A stretch of 64,000 nucleotides of DNA, from contig NMRB01001479.1 in assembly GCA_002633025.1 (NCBI GenBank), positions 1-64,000 on the forward strand. Reading direction: 5' to 3'. Positions 45,653-56,984 of the stretch are shown here, one piece after another. The notes beneath the pieces were generated by a model that searched no databases, was not told the DNA's origin, and worked only from the letters and a program-made list of their open reading frames with translations. The position numbers and the translations under genes were made by a program. Positions within the stretch are counted from its first letter, which is position 1; each line of letters opens with the position of its first letter. Origin of the DNA: Notospermus geniculatus. Its lineage: Eukaryota; Nemertea; Pilidiophora; Heteronemertea; Lineidae.

Positions 45653-46000
45653 GGCCATGTAAAAAAAAATAGTTGGTTAGCATCCTTCCACTCTCAGTTT
45701 TCTGAGGAGGGCGGGAGGTTTTTATTTTATTTTTTATTGAGTTTGAGATGCATGTTACCATGGTAATCACGGCGACCTGAGGGAAATTTCAAATGTAATA
45801 GGTATGAATTGAAACAAAAACTACTTTCTGTCCTTTAAAACTGTGTTGTTTTATTTAAGCATCCCAGCCTACAATTTTATCGCTCTTTTGGCAGTTTTTG
45901 AAAGTTTTTTTTGAAAATAAAAAATAAAAATTTTTTTGAGGAGGGGGGTGATTTCCATGGCGGGAGGGGATGCTAACCAATTATTTTTTTTTACATGGCC
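45653..46000. mobile_element. Harbinger-like MITE inserted at a splice donor
   Basis: The ends GGCCATGTAAAAAAAAATAG and the inverted copy ending ACATGGCC at 46000 (TIR about 33 bp, including 'ttggttagcatcc') are flanked by TAA on both sides (45650-45652 and 46001-46003). Copy A has the unoccupied site GAAGGTAAACACAAC. It lies immediately after the GTAA of the intron-5 donor. A diverged relative is at about 4030-4256. The ends resemble those of the MITE at 42614. Confidence 0.88.
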
Positions 46001-48221
46001 TAAACACAACTCGATACATTGATCATCGTGGCTGCCACGACATCTCTCTTTTGTTCAAATGATTGTGTTCTACTATCATTGTCTCTGAACTTTTAAGTAA
46101 AGATTTTTTCTCTTTTTTCCAGACTTTGTGCGTATTGTGATGAGTGGGTAATCAACAGACAGACAGACAGACAGACAGTCAGTCATGAGAGAGAGTCACC
46201 ATCTTATTCCTCAGAAGATGAATGAGAAAATGATGCCTAGGAAAACTTGTCAATTTCGGTCATTTGATATTGTACGATATCAAAACATTGTATGATATCA
46301 AAAGATGTTAATGAATTTTCTGTTTTCAATACCATCTTTGTGCATTGCCATAATGCTAGAATAACTTGTCAAGTCTATTTCATAATCAAGTATGCTAACT
46401 TAATTATATCAATTATAATATTATTACCGGTATTATGGAACACGATACTAGGGCATGCTAATAAAGTGCACTTCCCAGGCAAGTCCAGGACGTCAGTGAA
46501 ATGGACCTGTGGACAAATGTAAACCTAGATAGGAAACCAGATGCATTCCTGAAATTTTGTTTGTAAAATTGAAAAATAGATGTCGTTACTGGTAAAGACA
46601 AGGTGAATCCAAAAAATATCTTGAGAACACACTTCGGGCCGTATGCACCAAGCGAAGATTATCTAGAAATCGGGCTGAGCCACAACTTTTCCATTGTCAC
46701 ATCATGCCTTGGCGAACACGAACAATGGAAAAGTTGTGGCTCAACCTGAGTTAAAGATAATCTTCATTTGGTGCATACGGCCCTTCATGTTTTCATTGCG
46801 AGGCTGACAAGTGTCTATTTCTTTGGACAAATTCACCAAATGTGCACCTGTTTTGTTTCATAATATTTATCTGTGCTAGTGATATACCTAGTACCCATGT
46901 CTTTGGTGGAGGGCCTACTATAAAATCAGCTATTTCATTTTGTATCTTTGTTTTTACCATGACCGTTTTGTATATGATTGTAATATAAACACTTCACAGC
47001 ACACCACTGTAATGTGACCTCATATCACCCATTGGAGACTTTTGTGAGGTGGAAATCAAAGATTGGTTCAACTTCTTTCTGCTTCTTGTGTCGGCCATTT
47101 CCACAAATCCGTTCCAAGGATCACTCAGGAGCCGGAGGTAGACTCCATTTGAGGAAGAGCTCAAGTCTACAGGGTGGTGTGAACTAGCATTAGATGTTCT
47201 TCACATGCTCTCAGCTGGAACCCGGNCCCCCCCCCCCCCCCATTCATTGGCGAATGTGTCCAGCAGCTCCCGCCTGGCCTGTTGGATGACGCCATGGGCC
47301 AGTGACCAGCGTGATGCGTGTCGTTGTCAAAACCAATTACATGTTCCACATGCATCCCAAGATATCATCATAACCAAATTAATTTAACTTCAATTTCCCC
47401 GATGGTCTTCGCTCTTGGAGCCATTACCCTGTGACGTCACAACCGAGCGCTCGAGTCGTATGTTTTCATTGATTTGGAAGCAGACGACGCCGGGTGCTCA
47501 TTCGGGAAGGTTGTGTCCTGCTCGAGTCGCAAGTTTTGATACCCGCACATCGGATTCATTTGACGCCAGCCCAGTCAAAGTGAGTACCTCCCGATTCTTC
47601 CGTTTTGCTCGCAACCATCAGAGTGGCGACACTCATTCATTGACAAAACGATATTTTTATGACAGCCGCACAATTGTCAGAAAACCGCCATAATGGTTCA
47701 TTTATTAATAAGTATGTCTACCCTATTATACCACGTGATGATCCCAGGCAAACCTGTGTCATGTCATGATAAGACGACTGTCACTATTGAATCGGCTCTT
47801 AGTGGATTATCTATAGCCTTTTTGCGGTTGACAGTCAATGTTATAGCCTATAGCTAGTGGTGCTCACACAAATGATAGGGAGCCGGGTATTTCTGGGTCG
47901 GTGGTCTTATGCACGCGGTGCTCATAGGCCTATGGAATGAAATGACATCTCCGGTGGGACACTGTCCTCTGGACGGATGGCCATCGCTCTCCGTCGTTAC
48001 CTTCATTGCCGAGCGCTACTCTCCGGGACACTGGTCCTCCGTGGTAATGGGATAGCGAAAAATCTGAGTAGGCCTAGGGTCAGAGGTCCTCCGATAGGAT
48101 CAAGGTAGGGTTAGGGTCTGAGGGCGGGTTTGTTTTCTCCTCATTTGGTTCATATCGCTTGCACCCACCCCCGCCTGCTCCTGTCCTTCGTGTAGTTACC
48201 AGTTTATCTTATCGCCTCACG

Positions 48222-48852
48222 TTATTTTTATCCGAGAACAATCGCTCAAATCAATAATCGGCCTAAATTTCAATAGTAAAGTGATCCCCAGAGGCCAGGA
48301 ATTTCACCATCTCGGATTCTAAATTCATAAGAGTCCACCCCTCTCGATTAAACCAAAGAAATCCATACGGGGGTGTGTAGAAATTACGAACCCCCTCCCT
48401 CCTCCTCCTTGCGGCATGCGTTCTTTACTTCTTTCGCACAGTGCCGCAAAAGTATTGAGACGGTCCCCATGTTTAGGAATCCCAACGGTGTAAGTAGAAC
48501 TAACCAATCGATAAAATGTGGAAGTCCAACAAAACCAGCATTCGGTTGGTTCCGTGAACTATCCGACAGTGACCAGTACAGTCCGTTTGCTTTCACGTAC
48601 CCCTCACAAGAGGGCCTAATTTTATCCAGGGATATTGGGCGTCATGATACGCAAATGGATAGCTGCATTCCTGGAGTTAGCGGGATGAAATTTGTGTCAG
48701 AAAAGTGAGTGCCAACCTCATCTGCTGATCATCTGGGCCTCGAGCGGGACGCGTTTCCGGAAACACCCGAAGTATCCCGACCATATGGCGCGAATTATGA
48801 CGTGTATTTCCGCCCGCCACTGATCGTTCGCCGTTTGATTGCAATCTTTCAG
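48222..48852. other. Upstream region of the aminotransferase gene
   Basis: No coding exon with recognisable homology. A donor (AAAA|gtgagt) at 48705 could end a 5' noncoding exon spliced to the acceptor at 48852. Another donor-like site (CAGTCAA|agtgagt) near 47579, conserved in copy A at 27269, might belong to a further upstream exon. These are candidates only. Confidence 0.3.
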
Positions 48853-48868
48853 GTCAGCAGACGACGCG

Positions 48869-51800
48869 ATGACTGCTATAAACGGACCTTCGTCTCTCCT
48901 CAGCCCTCACCTCAAAGAACATGGCGGGGCCCACAATCTCGTCTTTAACGAGAAGGTGAAAGGTCTCATCGCCTCTGGCAAGAAAGTCTACCATCTTGGT
49001 TTTGGACAGTCACCGTTTCCGGTCTATCAAGGCGCCGTTGAAGCCCTGAAAGAATTCGCTCCTGAGAAGTCTTATCTGCCGACTGAAGGTAGGTTTAAAT
49101 GTACCGCCATTCTCTGCCACCGCTCGCCAAACTCGTGAATTTCTGCGATTTCGCCCGGCATTTAGGTGTTCTGCCACTTTTCCAAAAAGTATGCGGTAGG
49201 ATGCAAAAGCTGGACAATACTGTCCGGTTGACGCACTCAGATTTGCGCCTCTCTCATTGGTTCCGCCGCAGAGCAGAGCGACTCCGGTGAGGCAGGATTC
49301 GGTAGCTCTGATTGGGCAACACTGACGGACACCCGGACTATGCTCAAAAAGAGATTGCTGGGAAATGAGCGCGTTGAAAGATGATCAAAACCCGGCGGTG
49401 GACGGCGAGGTCGGTCTCAAAACATGAATCACACACTCAGACAAACGTCCGCAAACATGTCTCCTGGGGTTTTATGGCTATCGTAATGGAATTAGCGTTA
49501 ATGGGTTGAGCAGATGAAATGTTACATGCAATCCTGCTATCTTTATGATAAGCGGAGATTCCCCAATGCCTGGCAACCTCCGCAACTGGAGTCTTGTAGG
49601 CCTACACAAACACTTGGCCAGGGAGAAGTTTGACCCCCTACCTCCCCCCCACAGGGAGTGGTGACGGTGCTGTAGCCTGCTCTTGGTCCCCGGCTCCTCA
49701 CACATGTCAGTTTTCAGGTCCGGGTTGAGTTGAGCTGGTACAAAACGAATTTCACAGAGTAGGCCTGATGCGTGTATGGAGGCAAAAAAGAACCCAGTGA
49801 ATGCGGCGGCACCATCGCCATAATCCAAACATGTTGATTAGTCATTGACTTGTGGAATTAAACTAATCATTAACCCGTAAAGACTAAAGTCGTGCCCAAA
49901 GCTTTGGAAAGAATTCAGACCTCGACGGTCAGAAATTCCTTTTCTTCTTTATAGGCAAGATTTTTTTCCCGTTGTACATGTAGAGTACATTTTTTTCCTG
50001 TCTCCCGGCATAAAATACTTCCCCAATATGTGAACAAGCGCAAGACGATGACTTTACGAATCGATTAACTTGGGACATCCTTGACCGACCATCCTCCTAA
50101 AGCAGGGCTTAGGTCTCGCTCCTCTTCTTCATGGATGAAGAGGAGTGAGGCAAAACCCCTACTGTTGGAGGATGTGACCGACGTGCTCTCCTCGGCCGTG
50201 AATCTCCCCAGCTCCATTCTCTAGCCCCGTACAATCATGGACAGTCAACGCTCCACTGATGGCCATCCGATAAATAAATTAAAAACCAACATCTGAACAA
50301 TCCATAACTTTGTCAAACTTAGTAGACAGGGGAAATCAAGGGACTCGGGAGAAATCCACTTTTATTATGATCAACGTTCAGCACCGACAGCTGTCCACGT
50401 CCCTCGCTCTCAGCCAATCAGGATTTTGTGGTTGAGTTTTATGTGTTTTTTGTCCTCGTCCGAAAAAACAACAGCTGAGCAGGTGCGAATAGACTGGTCC
50501 CCCGTCCACGAGCCCTCCGCCAATACGATGTTTAGCGGAGCAGCTCGAGGACAGGGGACCAGTCTCAGCCAGGCGCGGCGATGATTGATATTTCTGTCTA
50601 ACTGACGGAAAACTCAACTGCAGAGATGAGGTAGCTGGAAGCGCACATAGGATTTAGATATCTCACGTGGCTGGAGAGATGATCTCAATGAGATATTTGT
50701 ATGTGTGCCCCGGATGTGTGCTGCCAGAAATAGATAAGCGAGCGATTTGTGTTAGGCTGCCAATTTACAGGGTTAGTGATAAAACCCGGAATGAAACGAA
50801 ACGAAATGAAATCATCGAAATGATCGAAATGGGCATGATCTGCATGAATTTATATTCGTTTTGGCAAGTCTTATTGTAATATCGATATTTAGGTGGTTCA
50901 CATAGAATCTGCTCCGACATTGACGCTTGGTTTATGCACCAACCGAATGAGTGAAGAAAACACAGAAGAAACTGGCGGCAACTTGAGGAGCACCGAAGGG
51001 AATTTCGTACATGATGTGGGCTGGCACCATTGCCATATTATCTATAATCATCCTACGCTAAATATAGCTCCCTGACATAACACTATGCATCGAAATAACC
51101 ATCGAATGTGTATGCTGTGCGTATTTACTAACGAGGAACACGTATAGACTGCATACGGTCATTCAACTCGGCCTACGTTAATTCCCAATTTCCCTGCGAG
51201 TCCCATTTCGATCATTTCGATGATTTCATTTCGTTTCGTTTCATTCCGGGTTTTATCACTAACCAATTTACAGTCCTCTGCCGGAATCCTCCCGGTGAGT
51301 TTTTCAAACCGGCTACCCACAGCATTACTCGCGCTGTGATCTCTACCTATGGCCAACCTTGGAGGAATTATACTGACAGTATAATTCCTCCAAGGGCCAA
51401 CTAAACACTGGAAAGTGTACACGACATGTTACATTAGGACAACTTTCACTTCCATTCAGGAATAATATGAAAATTAATTGTCGTCCATTATTTTATATCG
51501 TGGGCGTTTATCCCACTCTGGTTTTACATCATCCAAATGTGTAACGTAATGGCCTCAAACACGACATTAATCTGTCAGTTAACCATTCGTAAAACATGCA
51601 CTTTAGGAAGGATGGAGCCTGTGAAAGGGGATGATGTTTCCCACCGACAGTATCTATCCTGAAAAATTGATGAATAGGCCTACAGCGTACCTGTTCAGAG
51701 ACGTATCCTCTGAAACTCACCCTGGCTACAAACGGTCACGCCGACAAAACAATCTCGCAATTCTCTCTCCAGGAATTCTCCCTTTAAGAAAGGCTATCTG

Positions 51801-54800
51801 TGGCTTCCATAAGAAGTATGACAAACTTGACTTCGACCCGAGTCAAGTGGTTGTCGGCCCGGGCTCAAAGGAGCTGATATTCCTTCTTGTCAATGTCTTC
51901 AATGGAGGTGAGTCCAGGACGATCTCATGTCAGCATTTCTTCTAGACAACTCAGCCATTAGTTACTGTTACCATCACTTTCTGTTATTCTGGGCCGACCG
52001 CACAGAAAGTCCGATAGTGCTGTCGGTGCCTATCGGCAGTTTAGGTAATGAAAAATGCGTTATAACTAACTGCCGATAGGCGCCGGTAGCACTATCGGAC
52101 TTTCTGTGCGGTCGGCCCTGGGCTTTACGGCCATATATCGGGTGGGCCAAAAAAAACGCATCGAACTTCAAATCTTGATTTCTCAACAACTGTCCATTAT
52201 AATTCAATGAAATTTGGTACCGTATCATTTATAGATGTTTTGTTGAACGGGTGAAATATTTGCGTTGATACCTTTGGTATTTGGACCGCATCACTCAATC
52301 TAAAAATCGTTGTAAAAAATGTGATTCCGGAATCCGGTAAAATACGGGTGGATGAAAAATTCCCAAACTTTAAATTTTCATTTCTCATAAAAGCTTTACT
52401 ACAATTCAGTGAAATTTTGCCTAACACTCCTCCATGATATTGCCCCCAATATGTGAAAGTATTAAACCAATAACTTTAATATCTACCCTGTGGCGCTCAT
52501 TACTATAACGCCATATTGGAATCGAGCGTTTCGAAGTTTCACCATTGTCTCCTAAAATATGATGAATGATTACTATGGTTTTTACTACATTTGGCACCAC
52601 AATCTTAATACCAAAGATAACGTGTTGAAACTTTCACATTTTAGAGGCATAACCACGGAACAGTATTGAGTTAATTTTCATTGGGTTATAATGAATAGTT
52701 ATTGAGGAATAGAAATTTGAATTTCGGGACGGGATTTTTCATATCTTATTGGATTCCGGAATCACACATTTTTACAATGATTTTTAAATTGAGTGATACG
52801 GTGCTAATACCAAAGGTATCAATGCAAAAATTTCACACGTGAAACAAAACATCTTTGCATTATACGGTGCCAAATTTCATTGAATTATAATAGACAGTTG
52901 TTGAGAAATCAAGATTTGAAGTTCGATGCGTTTTTTTTGGCCCACCCGATATTACGAATTTCACCACAAAAGAATTCACATTTTCATTCAGACGTGTTGC
53001 TCCTCGCTCCGACATGGCCGACCTATAAACCTCAGGTCCAGTTAGCAAATAAACGGAGCGCCATCATTGAGACTGGAGCCGAGAGTGAATGGAAGATTAC
53101 GCCGGCTCTCGTTGAGAAGGTAGGCCAAGGACACAAAATCCGCAGCAGCCGGGGATGGACATCAAATCCAGCCCCAATAATTGGTCAAACTCCAGTCAAT
53201 GTTTGTAAACGAGATTGTCCGTAATGGCAAGAGTTATTAATTAGTTCGAGATTCGAAATATTCCGCTTGGGGGCGCTCGTCGAATCGTACGTAAACGCAA
53301 ACGTCAAGATTGCGCGTCCCAAACCTCTCCCTTTTTTCCTCCAGGCCGTCAATCAAAATGGTCTTCATCCGAACAGGATTCTTATCCTCTGTAACCCAGA
53401 CAACCCGAGTAAGTTAGTCATGACATTTGATGTCGAATTGGACACCTTCTTGCAGTGGGCACTGGTACCCTGCGCAGTGGCACCATGCTTCCTTTAAAAA
53501 TAACAACCACCAACACTGAACCTCGTCCCAAGGGAGAGACTGAGAGATGAAATCTGATTGGTTGTGACGGATGCCATTTAGTCCTCTCTCTCCGCATGTC
53601 ATGTTTTATTCAGAGAATTCCATCAAATGTTCACTAAATACAATCCTTGGAATATTTATGACTAAATTACATTTCGTCCATTGAGTAATAACTGTTGTTT
53701 AACTGGCGACCAATACACGGCTTCCATCTTGAACTCTTGACATGCGTGATGGCTGATGGATGATTCAGCAGTCCGATGGTCTAAAACATGTCATGTCAAA
53801 TTAATCTAATTAAAAAATAACTCCCACACTTTTAAACCATTTAGATCCAACCGTTTTACATGTTATGGTGGACCAATTCGCAGTGCGCAAAGTGAATTGC
53901 GTTTCCGATGAACGATAGATGGCACTGCGAGCGATGTGACCGCGTGACGTCATGAAGTCACTTTCTTAACGTTTCAGGTGTGTGCCACCATAATTACAGC
54001 TGTTTTTAGTTCTGTTTCCTTTTTGCAGCTGGTGTCAGTTACTCTGAAGAAGAGCTCGAAGCCTTGGCGTAAGTTATGGGCTTGTGAAAGGAGAAATGTG
54101 CGGGGCTACCTGTTGTATCAGAGGAGTGCGTCTCCGATCGATCGCAATCACTTCTTTCAAGCGCTTTCGCTCCCTCAAAGAAATCAACCTCGACCTAGGT
54201 AGTCGTGTAGAAGGCATGACCACTGGAGGAGAAGATATTAAGCCACAAAACGTTTTTTTTTCATTTTGTCATTTTCACAGGGCTTCGTTTAGAAAACACA
54301 ACATCCTGGTTATCAGTGATGAGATTTATGCTCGTCTCAACCACACCAATAGCCACGTCTCTATCGCAAAGGTAGGTGGAGTAATGCACCATGTTATCTC
54401 ATCGCTGATTGGTGAAGAATTTGACATACATGTACGATTCCATTCATTGGCTGGTTGAGAACCAGCGAGCTTCTTGATTGGCTGAGTGGGCCTACAAGAC
54501 CAACGGACTCACTGATTGGCTGAGCCTGTCTACAGCTCACATGTCACATTTTTGATTTGACAGCTTTCCTTTATTTCCAGTTTTATCCTGAAGGTTCCAT
54601 TATCAGTACGGGATTCTCCAAATGGGCCGGTGCCGGTGGTTGGCGGGTAGGTCCCCGGCGTTCTCCCTTCAAAGTTTGTCTACAACCTGACGAATCATAA
54701 ACGATCCCATCAGTTGCGGTCATGAACAGTGAGATCGGACGGCCCTCGGGCTACTCTTTTACGCGATACGGGTCCAGCAAGCCGCCATGCCGTCACTGAT

Positions 54801-56017
54801 ACTAACCCCTCCCCATCCGGTCGAGCGTATGGTAGTCCCATCTAACAGTACTTTCTCTCAACTACAGGTTGGTTACCACATCTACCCCCGGGCACTCGAC
54901 ATCCTGAAGGACGCCGTCAGAAACGCCGGGAGTCATACGTATTCCTGCTGCCCTGCGCCCATGCAGTACGCCATTGCAAAGGTATGACCTTGACCTCGAC
55001 TCGTATTGACCTTGACATTGTCAACATGGACGGCCGCTAGGCGTCAGTCCGGGCATGCGTCTGCCAAGCGTAACTGTCGTCTCCGTTTTCATTACAGATG
55101 CTTGCCGATGAGGATGGAGTTGATATTTTTATTAAACACACCACGAGAATCATGGCGCTGGCGTCAGATTTTGTGTACAGGTAAGGCAGGGGTCAAGGTC
55201 GGGTCAAGGTGACATGTCTTTAGCTGGCGGGATGCGAGCCTGATTGCGTATTTTGAAAATGACAAGGCACGTGGAACTTTCATCTTGTATCTTTATTTCA
55301 GGGAGTTGACATCGGTCGGTGTAAATATAGTAAAACCAGGAGGCGCTTATTACATGTTTCCTGATTTCGAGGTGATTCGTCCCTCACTAAACAAGAGAGG
55401 ACTTCACACGGGGGAGGAGATGTGCGCCGCCATGTTGGACGAGGCGTCCGTCGCGGTAAGAATCTTGTGAAGGCGAGAAAGCATGAATGCGCTTTAAAGA
55501 GGGACGTCCTGTGACGTCATCAATGTGACTGGTCGCCTTCTGCTCCCTCCTGGCAAGACCCGGATGTAGTCTCTCGTATTTCGTTACAGTTAATGTCTGG
55601 AGGTCCAGCGTTCATACGACCCATGGAGGAACTCACAGTGAGGCTGTGTTTCGTCAACTTTGATGGCACCGAGGCTCTGCGGGTCAGTAAAAATATGGGA
55701 CTGGGACAACCACTCGATGATGAGTTTCTGAGCCGATATTGTACGCCACTTTACGATGGAATTAAGGTGAGTGCTAAAACAGGGAAGCCTCACCTGCGCG
55801 CAGTGTTTACATACACAACTTTCCTGAAGACTAAGAAACAGTTTCCATAACGTTGATGAGACGGACGTGATGATTCGAACCTGTGCCCTCTCCGACAGCA
55901 AACCTCTCAACTGCGTAACCGTGCTACATCGAGTTTATTGTCTCATCTCTGGATTATACTATATTTCTTTTTCAGGCTCTTTGCAACTGGGTCCAGGTTC
56001 AACTAAAGACAGTTTAG
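48869..56017 (+). CDS. Class I/II PLP-dependent aminotransferase
   Basis: This is a fold-type I pyridoxal-phosphate enzyme that probably transfers amino groups between an amino acid and a 2-oxo acid; the substrate cannot be told from sequence. Exons: 48869-49088, 51773-51907, 52992-53119, 53345-53408, 54029-54068, 54281-54371, 54581-54646, 54868-54981, 55098-55180, 55302-55455, 55590-55766 and 55976-56017. All phases agree, giving 437 aa. Motifs in order: VYHLGFGQSPFP, YLPTEGILPLRKAI, VGPGSKELIFLL, LLAPTWPTY, ILCNPDNPTGVSYS (the NP-TG cofactor-pocket block), LVISDEIYARL (Asp for the pyridine nitrogen, Tyr for the phenol oxygen), and STGFSKWAGAGGWRVGY (Schiff-base Lys and the substrate-carboxylate Arg region). 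No targeting peptide is evident, suggesting the cytosol. The ATG at 48869 lies 16 nt after an acceptor; an in-frame ATG upstream (48839) is within the intron. Confidence 0.9.
50490..50566. repeat. Short hairpin, related to the one at 56038-56149
   Basis: AGACTGGTCCCC and its complement GGGGACCAGTCT bracket about 50 bp in aminotransferase intron 1. A similar hairpin (CTAGACTGGTTCCC ... GGGAACCAGTCTAG) with a GC-rich core lies at 56038-56149, just after the aminotransferase stop. They appear to be members of one small hairpin family. Confidence 0.6.
50771..51264. mobile_element. MITE with 63-bp TIRs and 9-bp target duplication
   Basis: The ends GGTTAGTGATAAAACCCGGA continue as inverted repeats for about 63 bp (through 'gaaatgatcgaaatggg'). 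They are flanked by the exact direct repeat AATTTACAG (50762-50770 and 51265-51273). It is 494 bp long in aminotransferase intron 1 with no coding frame. Long TIRs starting GG and a 9-bp target resemble Mutator-type MITEs and the element at 43635. Confidence 0.88.
51991..52118. mobile_element. 128-bp hairpin MITE
   Basis: GGGCCGACCGCACAGAAAGT at 51991 pairs with its complement ending at 52118, with arms of about 50 bp around a 28-bp AT-rich loop. It sits in aminotransferase intron 2 directly before the next TIR element. Confidence 0.82.
52139..52948. mobile_element. 810-bp TIR element with CGGGTGGGCC ends
   Basis: The ends CGGGTGGGCCAAAAAAAACG and the inverted copy at 52948 extend as TIRs of about 90 bp. 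Internal repeats ('caatgaaattt', 'attccggaatc') also occur in both orientations. AT lies on each side (left ATAT, right ATAT), compatible with a 2-4 bp AT-rich target. It occupies most of aminotransferase intron 2 and has no frame. Confidence 0.82.
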
Positions 56018-56302
56018 ATGTCACCACGTGAAGATTGCTAGACTGGTTCCCGTCTTTACCGTTGCACTCCCGCGGCGCTGAACGAAAAGTAGCGCCGCGG
56101 GGGTTGATGGGCAAAGAAGGGAACCAGGTTAGGCAGGGAACCAGTCTAGAAGAATGCCTTTTCTTACCTGTCGTGTGTTCATCTTCCTTATGTTTTACTG
56201 AGTATCATGATACTCATGGTTGTAGGCCTACTCAAGTCTTCTTTTCTTATCGTTGTGCAAAACCGTTCAAAAGTAGGCTTTCTCCCGCACTAGTAGGCCT
56301 AC

Positions 56303-56634
56303 TGGGCCCATATTCATAAATAAAACCTTGATAAGCTTAGTTGGTTGCTAAAGTCTGTACAGGTGTACTGTATGAGAATGCCCCCCGTATGACAATGCCC
56401 GCTTTATTGTTCGGCGGACACTCAAATACAGAAAGACATGTTGATCAGTGCCTCCCCCCATTGTCACGTCGCGGCTTATTCCGTCAATCTTTTGTTGGGA
56501 GGCACTGGCAAACGGGGGGCAGTGAAAAACATTACACCGGCACGGGAGTTGGTGGCGGCTGCACCGGTCTGTTCAAACTGGGCACTTTATTAGCAAGTAA
56601 CTAAGACTAGCAAGGTTTTATGAATATGGGCCCA
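56303..56634. mobile_element. MITE with TGGGCCCATATTCATAAA ends
   Basis: The left end TGGGCCCATATTCATAAA and its complement ending at 56634 define a 332-bp element downstream of the aminotransferase. The left end supplies an AATAAA (about 56319), which could serve as the gene's poly(A) signal. Inside is a second inverted pair near 'cagtgcctcccc' and 'ggaggcactgg'. Confidence 0.78.
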
Positions 56635-56984
56635 GGTTGTTTATCTTATAATGTGAGACAACCAAAGGTTTTGTTTAAAATACCTGTATTTTTAAACTTT
56701 TTGCACCAACTGTACATATCATCAGAGACTATATCTATCTTCAAATACCTCGTTCTTATGACGTCAATATGACGTCACAGTGTGGCGGATGATTTTAACA
56801 ATTATAAGATATGAATTAAGGCATGTTGTTATTGTTATTCTTGTGTTTCGATTGTTCAAATGATTCGAACCCGTAGCAATCACATGAACGCACCGCATCA
56901 TTGGAGATGTATTAGGTGAAAGTGACGACGGGGGGGGGGGCTCGGAGACGAAGTCCACCGTGAATTCCTGGCCACAATGCCGTG

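Larger units (their letters stand above)
43110..46151 (+). pseudogene. Myosin essential light chain, copy B (5'-truncated)
   Basis: Exons matching copy A exons 3-6: 43110-43250, 45013-45177, 45571-45648 and 46123-46151 (stop). Exons 1 and 2 are not found upstream; the homologous block starts inside intron 2. The exon differences I see from copy A (TCA/TCG, AAG/AAA, CGA/CGC) are all synonymous, and all splice sites are intact. It is either the other allele, placed here by the assembly, or a very recent truncated duplicate. The AATAAA at 46460-46465 matches that of copy A. Confidence 0.75.
42553..48221 (+). repeat. Large duplicated block, copy B (light-chain gene)
   Basis: This is the counterpart of 23393-27908. 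It is longer because of three MITE insertions (42614-43004, 43635-44911, 45653-46000), one of which also contains a duplicated overlap at N 44393. It is shorter where a single N (47226) replaces about 830 bp of copy A. Homology starts inside intron 2, so exons 1 and 2 are absent here. Confidence 0.85.
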
